From contig OX235273.1 in the NCBI GenBank assembly GCA_944472155.2, forward strand, positions 86,050,793 through 86,114,792: a stretch of 64,000 nucleotides of DNA, in the 5' to 3' direction. This document shows positions 60,030 through 64,000 of the stretch, piece by piece (within the stretch, counting starts at the first letter, position 1; each line of letters begins with the position of its first letter). The position numbers and the translations under genes are program-made. A model generated the notes under the pieces. It searched no databases. It was not told the origin of the DNA and was given only the letters and a program-made list of their open reading frames with translations. The stretch is from Trichobilharzia szidati. Taxonomy: Eukaryota; Platyhelminthes; Trematoda; Strigeidida; Schistosomatidae.

Positions 60030-60870
60030 GATCTCCTCTATGTCACCCTCGGAAGACATGCTCGTCGTTTTCCATTCGGGTTCCACTTGACCGATAGCCT
60101 GGGGTGCGATGTCATTCGACGGTTTCCTCAGAGTGTGCCCGGCCCATCTCCATTTTTTCGGACATATTTATTGAGCAATAGGTTCTTGGTTAGATTTTCC
60201 CATAGTTTCCTTTTGTTGATTATTTCTCGTCGACCATTTGATCTTCAACACTGAGCGAAGACAGCTGTTGATAAAAGTCTGCAACCTATTGGGAATTATT
60301 TTCGTGATTTACAAGGTTTCTGACCTGTAAAGAAGAGGTGACTTCAATCACCAAATCATTGAAAGCGCAGCAATCTGAGAATAGTTCTCCGTTCTAATTG
60401 ATTCATCTGTCGACCTATGATGAGTTCTCTTCCTGTATTATCAGGTTCTACTTTGGCATTCACACAGCCCATGAGGATTTCGATGTCACAACTCAGTATG
60501 TTGTCCATTACTGTTTGTAGTTTTCTATCAAAACCATACTTCTTCTTTTGTCCCGAGTTGTTTGTTGGACTGGGAGCAACATGGAATAATGGTAACTTTC
60601 ATTCCTTCCTTTTGAGTTGGCTCCTACTGTCATGATCCTAGATGAAATTGTTTCCCACTGCATTAGAGTTTTGTCTGATGTTGGTGACGTCATCATAGCC
60701 ACTCACTGCCTCATTGTGCTCATCGTTATCGTCTGTGTGACCGGAGTAGATTACTCACTCTCCAGTTGAAAATTTCGGTAGTACACATCCATTCCATCTA
60801 CTCTCGCAGATTACCAGCACTTCTATACCATATCTTCTTATTTCCTGGCAACGTGGGCATAAGCGTTTAC
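60030..60870 (-). mobile_element. RTE LINE with RT core deleted
   Basis: From 60870 downward the minus strand reads the RTE endonuclease in broken frames: GIEVLVICESRWNG, LMQWETISSRIMT and LMGCVNAKVEPDNTGREL (equivalent of the GDLNAK block). It then jumps near 60410-60350 to the RTE 3' region (NRLQTFINSCLRSVLKIKWS, KKWRWAGHTLRKPSNDIAP, MEPEWKTTSMSSEGDIEEI). The whole RT catalytic part is absent. At 60029/60030 the sequence switches within a codon run into the PLE, and the usual RTE 3' tail is missing. Confidence 0.75.
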
Positions 60871-61550
60871 TCTGATGCTTTTCCTAGAGAGTTCTTTGGC
60901 CCTACTTATTTGCGGAACTGTCTAAAGAATCTAACTGATAAGAAGGCAGAAAGAAACAGGCAGGATTACTGTCACTTTATCCCAAATCCTCAATTTTCAT
61001 AGTTTTTGTTAAAAATACTATGCACATCCTACTGTTATATGGAAAGTAAACAAACGCTAATGAAGGAATGCAAAAGAATAACAACAGATGAAACACTGAA
61101 TAGTGAAATGTCTTAGTCACATCTTTTTAAACAACATTTAATTAGAAATCATTTGGAGAAGAGTCAAAAGACAATCTTATATAAAATATTTTCAATAAAA
61201 ATACATATAGAATCTAACTTTAACGATGATATTTTAAATTGTCGAACAAAAATAAAAATTAGTTATGGTTATTGTTTATGTCATCATAGTGTTTCCAAAA
61301 TATGATGAATAATCAAGCCCTAACTAGTGGGTGGTGAAGATTGGTAAGTGTTGACAAGAGTTGTGTAATATAAAAGATACCTAGAAAAATTGGATGTTAA
61401 TGAAAGAGCATAAAGACAAGTGTCCAAAATAAATTATGTAATAGGTAGAAAGAGTAAATAAAGGGTTGGTTAAGAAAAGAGGTTACTAAAAGTCATACAA
61501 AATTTCAAAAACAAATGTTATTAGCAAAGTAGTTGAACTTGGAATTATAC
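60871..61550. other. Non-coding stretch, probably PLE 3' region in part
   Basis: AT-rich. The part nearest 61550 follows the PLE coding end and may be its 3' non-coding sequence. No gene seen. Confidence 0.4.
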
Positions 61551-64000
61551 TCAAGGTAGAAGGAGGGGGTGGAGGAGTTTCTTCTGTCTACATAAATCAA
61601 GGTTTTCTATTCGATTCGCTAAGACCTTGGCAATGCACAGTACGTGGAAGCTTAAAGTTTTCGGGAGGTTCCTTTTGACTTTGTAGATGACTTTGAATGA
61701 ATCCTCCTTACATATTGAGTGACCAGTGTTGAATATATTTTCAATTATAGCACTCCTCATTGGTCCACTGTTACCTTTCCGTAGCCAAGTGAGATAATGT
61801 TCTTTGACTCTTTAGATAAAACGCGCATCCAACAACCTATTTATCTCACCCCGTATGAGAAAGTAAATTGGTAAATACACATAGAAGTGGTCAAATTCTA
61901 TAGTTTACCTTTGCAGTTGCTCAAGAATAACGGGCGGCTTGAGAATACCAATCCTAATGTAGCTGCGGAGAATGTTATTTCCACGGCTTTAGATATTCTT
62001 CTATTTAGGATTTTGTTCAGAAGGTCGCCTTTGAATGCCACATTCATGTATAGCATCTTCTTCGGCACAAAGATGGCTTGTTCTTTGTTGATTTTCGGCT
62101 TTATGCATTTATCGATAAAGAGTGGTGGATATGCATTCTCAAGTAATGTCTTTCTAAAAAGAGTGATCTCTTCTTCCACTGATTCGGGCTGCATATTTTA
62201 CGGATTCCAGTCGATAGAGATATTATCAGGTTCCGCTTGCGACTGATGGCTACCCAACTTAAAAGCTCGTCGGCTGGCGATTACACGTAGGCTTTCGATA
62301 TATTGATCTCTTCAGAGTCTCATCAGCCTTTTTTGTCAGTCGAACTTCCAGAAACGAGACTGTATCTCTAGTTACTGCTTCAATTGTAAATTTGATGGCT
62401 GGGTGGAAGCTATCAAAAACCTGAAGGACATTATTTAAGTCACATTTGTTATCGCAGACGATAAAAGTGGCATCATCATGCCTTTTGTACGTAGAGTTGT
62501 CGATTGTCGGTTTTAACGGACCATTTTCCAAATTTGCCATGAAAACATCCAGAAGTATAGGGCTTAAAGGTGAACCCACAGCCACACCATCTTGCTGTCT
62601 ATAAATAGTATCATCTAAAGTGAATTAAACGTTCAAAGTGCATCTAAGGAGAAGTTTTTTTTAACTTGGGTGTAGGTACTCCGATATTCAAGTCTTTGTC
62701 TTCCAAGTACTTGTATAAGAAGCAAATAGTTTTCGTAATCAGGACATTTGTGAGGAGAGATTCGACATCGAGCGAAATCATGTGGTTATCGCTCACCATC
62801 CCATCTTTGATACGGTCAAAGAATTAAAACGTGTTTCAAAGACAGTACTTTGAAATTTGTTCTCTAACAGGTTGTAGGAGTTCTGCCAGCCATTTTGCAG
62901 TTGGATGGTGTGGAGATCCGGACCTGTCCAAAATAGGGCGCAACGGAAGTCCCTGTTTGTGAGTTTCTGGTAATGCATATAGCTGGGGTATTATGGAACC
63001 GGTTGGTCGAGTGCTCTCGTAGACATTTGCAGAGATAAGTTGATCACTTTCCAGCCTTCTCAATGTCCCAACGAGTCGCATTTCTGTTATTTCTGTTTTA
63101 CTTTTCTCTTTGTCAGGTGCAGCGAACTTATTGTTGTCTGAAAGAATTGCCAACACTTTATCACTATAGTCTTTTCCATCCATTAGGAATATGCCAGTAC
63201 CTTTATCAGGGCGTGTGATTGGCAATTCATTGGTACGTCTCAGTTGACTGAGCTGTTCTCTGTGTTCATTTATCAATAGATTGTTGCACTTCACATTGAG
63301 GTACTGATTGCATGAGTCTAGAATTATTGACTTAAAACGTTTGAACTTCTCTTCAGAGACTGGAAAAAGAACACCAGTCTAATTGATCAAATTTTCTCAT
63401 TCAATATATGTATGGAGCTTGCCAATGTTTCCGTTCATGTCGCAGAATTTCGGCCTGACGGACAAGGCCTCTAGTTATATAGGAGGCAAAGTTACTGAAT
63501 AATAATAGAACTTAAATTTAGCAGGACTTTCCAGAAATTTGCGTCGTATTTCATTGGATTTTAGTCTAAGTCTGAGTGGACAGCTTTTGTGCGCTTCTCC
63601 GTGACCATACTCATATACTCAGTGAAGGCTTGGCTCTCACCACTTGACAACTCACATAACGCAGAGGATCGTTGTGCTATATTTCTTCCCAGTCCCGGGA
63701 CACGTGAAAGAATGGAATCGATGTGGTTCAAAGTGTGACGTTCAAGAGATTTAGAGTTAGGGTAAATATGATTGCGACGAAGAGCTTTCCAATACCACTT
63801 CGGATATCTATGGTTATTGACACAATCTCTGAGAAAACCGGTCTCCTCATTGACTTCAACAAGCTTGACAGAATGGCACAGAAACCCATTAAGTTCCTTG
63901 ACTGTCAAAGGGTCATTGTTAATTTTTAATTCACGGAATTGACAGTAGATCAACAGATGTTCTTTGCACATGACTTACACCTTGAACTTTGAAAATCGTG
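61551..64000 (-). pseudogene. Near full-length Penelope-like element, degenerate
   Basis: Blocks in PLE order on the minus strand: an N-terminal frame (63971-63561, GFLRDCVNNHRYPKWYWKAL), RT fingers (63294-62836, ITRPDKGTGIFLMDGKDYSD, RPTGSIIPQLYALPETHKQG, LPLRPILDRSGSPHHPTAKW), SLDVESLL and AVGSPLSPILLDVFMANLEN (62585), KRHDDATFIVC in place of YVDD, RSIYRKPTCNRQ, a linker (VPKKMLYMNVAFKGDLLNKI) and a damaged GIY-YIG (CIYQFTFSYG) ending near 61551. At least five breaks occur. The catalytic pair DD is kept, but the preceding Tyr-Val is changed. The element probably runs past the window edge. Confidence 0.85.

Overview
The window looks like nuclear DNA of a blood fluke (Schistosomatidae, Schistosoma or a close relative). 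It is AT-rich, with long introns and small exons. Its repeats are schistosome-type: tRNA-derived SINEs, short elements carrying hammerhead-ribozyme motifs (SM-alpha style), RTE-clade LINEs and Penelope-like elements (PLEs) with a GIY-YIG domain. No bacterial-style gene organisation is present. The exact species cannot be fixed from the sequence alone.

The one clear host gene is a sarco/endoplasmic reticulum Ca2+-ATPase (SERCA) on the minus strand. I could place 15 coding exon positions between 53169 (ATG) and 17355, about 1002 residues in total. All splice junctions are GT-AG and the reading phases agree. Residue numbering matches vertebrate SERCA exactly through E309 and D351, then runs about nine residues ahead because of a longer loop in the nucleotide-binding domain. 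The short final exon carrying the last residues was not found. Exon position 13 exists as two tandem 134-nt copies, 21548-21681 and 21336-21469, separated by a 78-nt intron. Phase arithmetic allows only one of them in an in-frame mRNA, so they are very probably mutually exclusive exons. They vary the luminal loop before M8.

Layout by region:
- 1-17354: mainly non-coding, with PLE fragments (3.8-4.7 kb), a 5'-truncated RTE LINE (4.7-6.2 kb), three hammerhead SINE-like elements (7.3-9.4 kb), a foldback element (10.5-10.9 kb) and a duplicated repeat (13.8 kb).
- 17355-53169: the SERCA gene. Its introns hold a PLE (26.2-27.4 kb), RTE fragments (28.4-29.3 and 48.4-49.0 kb), tRNA-headed SINEs (40.1, 43.7, 47.4 kb) and hammerhead motifs (29.8, 46.8, 47.3, 49.5, 52.5 kb).
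- 53170-64000: a repeat-dense flank with a long RTE copy (54.6-56.4 kb), a decayed LTR-retroelement/ORF1 relic (56.8-58.6 kb), a SINE with clear target-site duplications (58.7-59.0 kb), a PLE fused in frame to the end of an RTE copy (59.3-60.9 kb) and a long PLE pseudogene running to or past the window edge.

The repeats form an interacting set. The tRNA-headed SINEs end in the same 20 nt as the RTE LINEs, which points to RTE machinery moving them. One SINE carries the same tRNA-like head on a different body. The hammerhead motifs are mostly decayed, and two form a near-perfect palindrome in SERCA intron 1.
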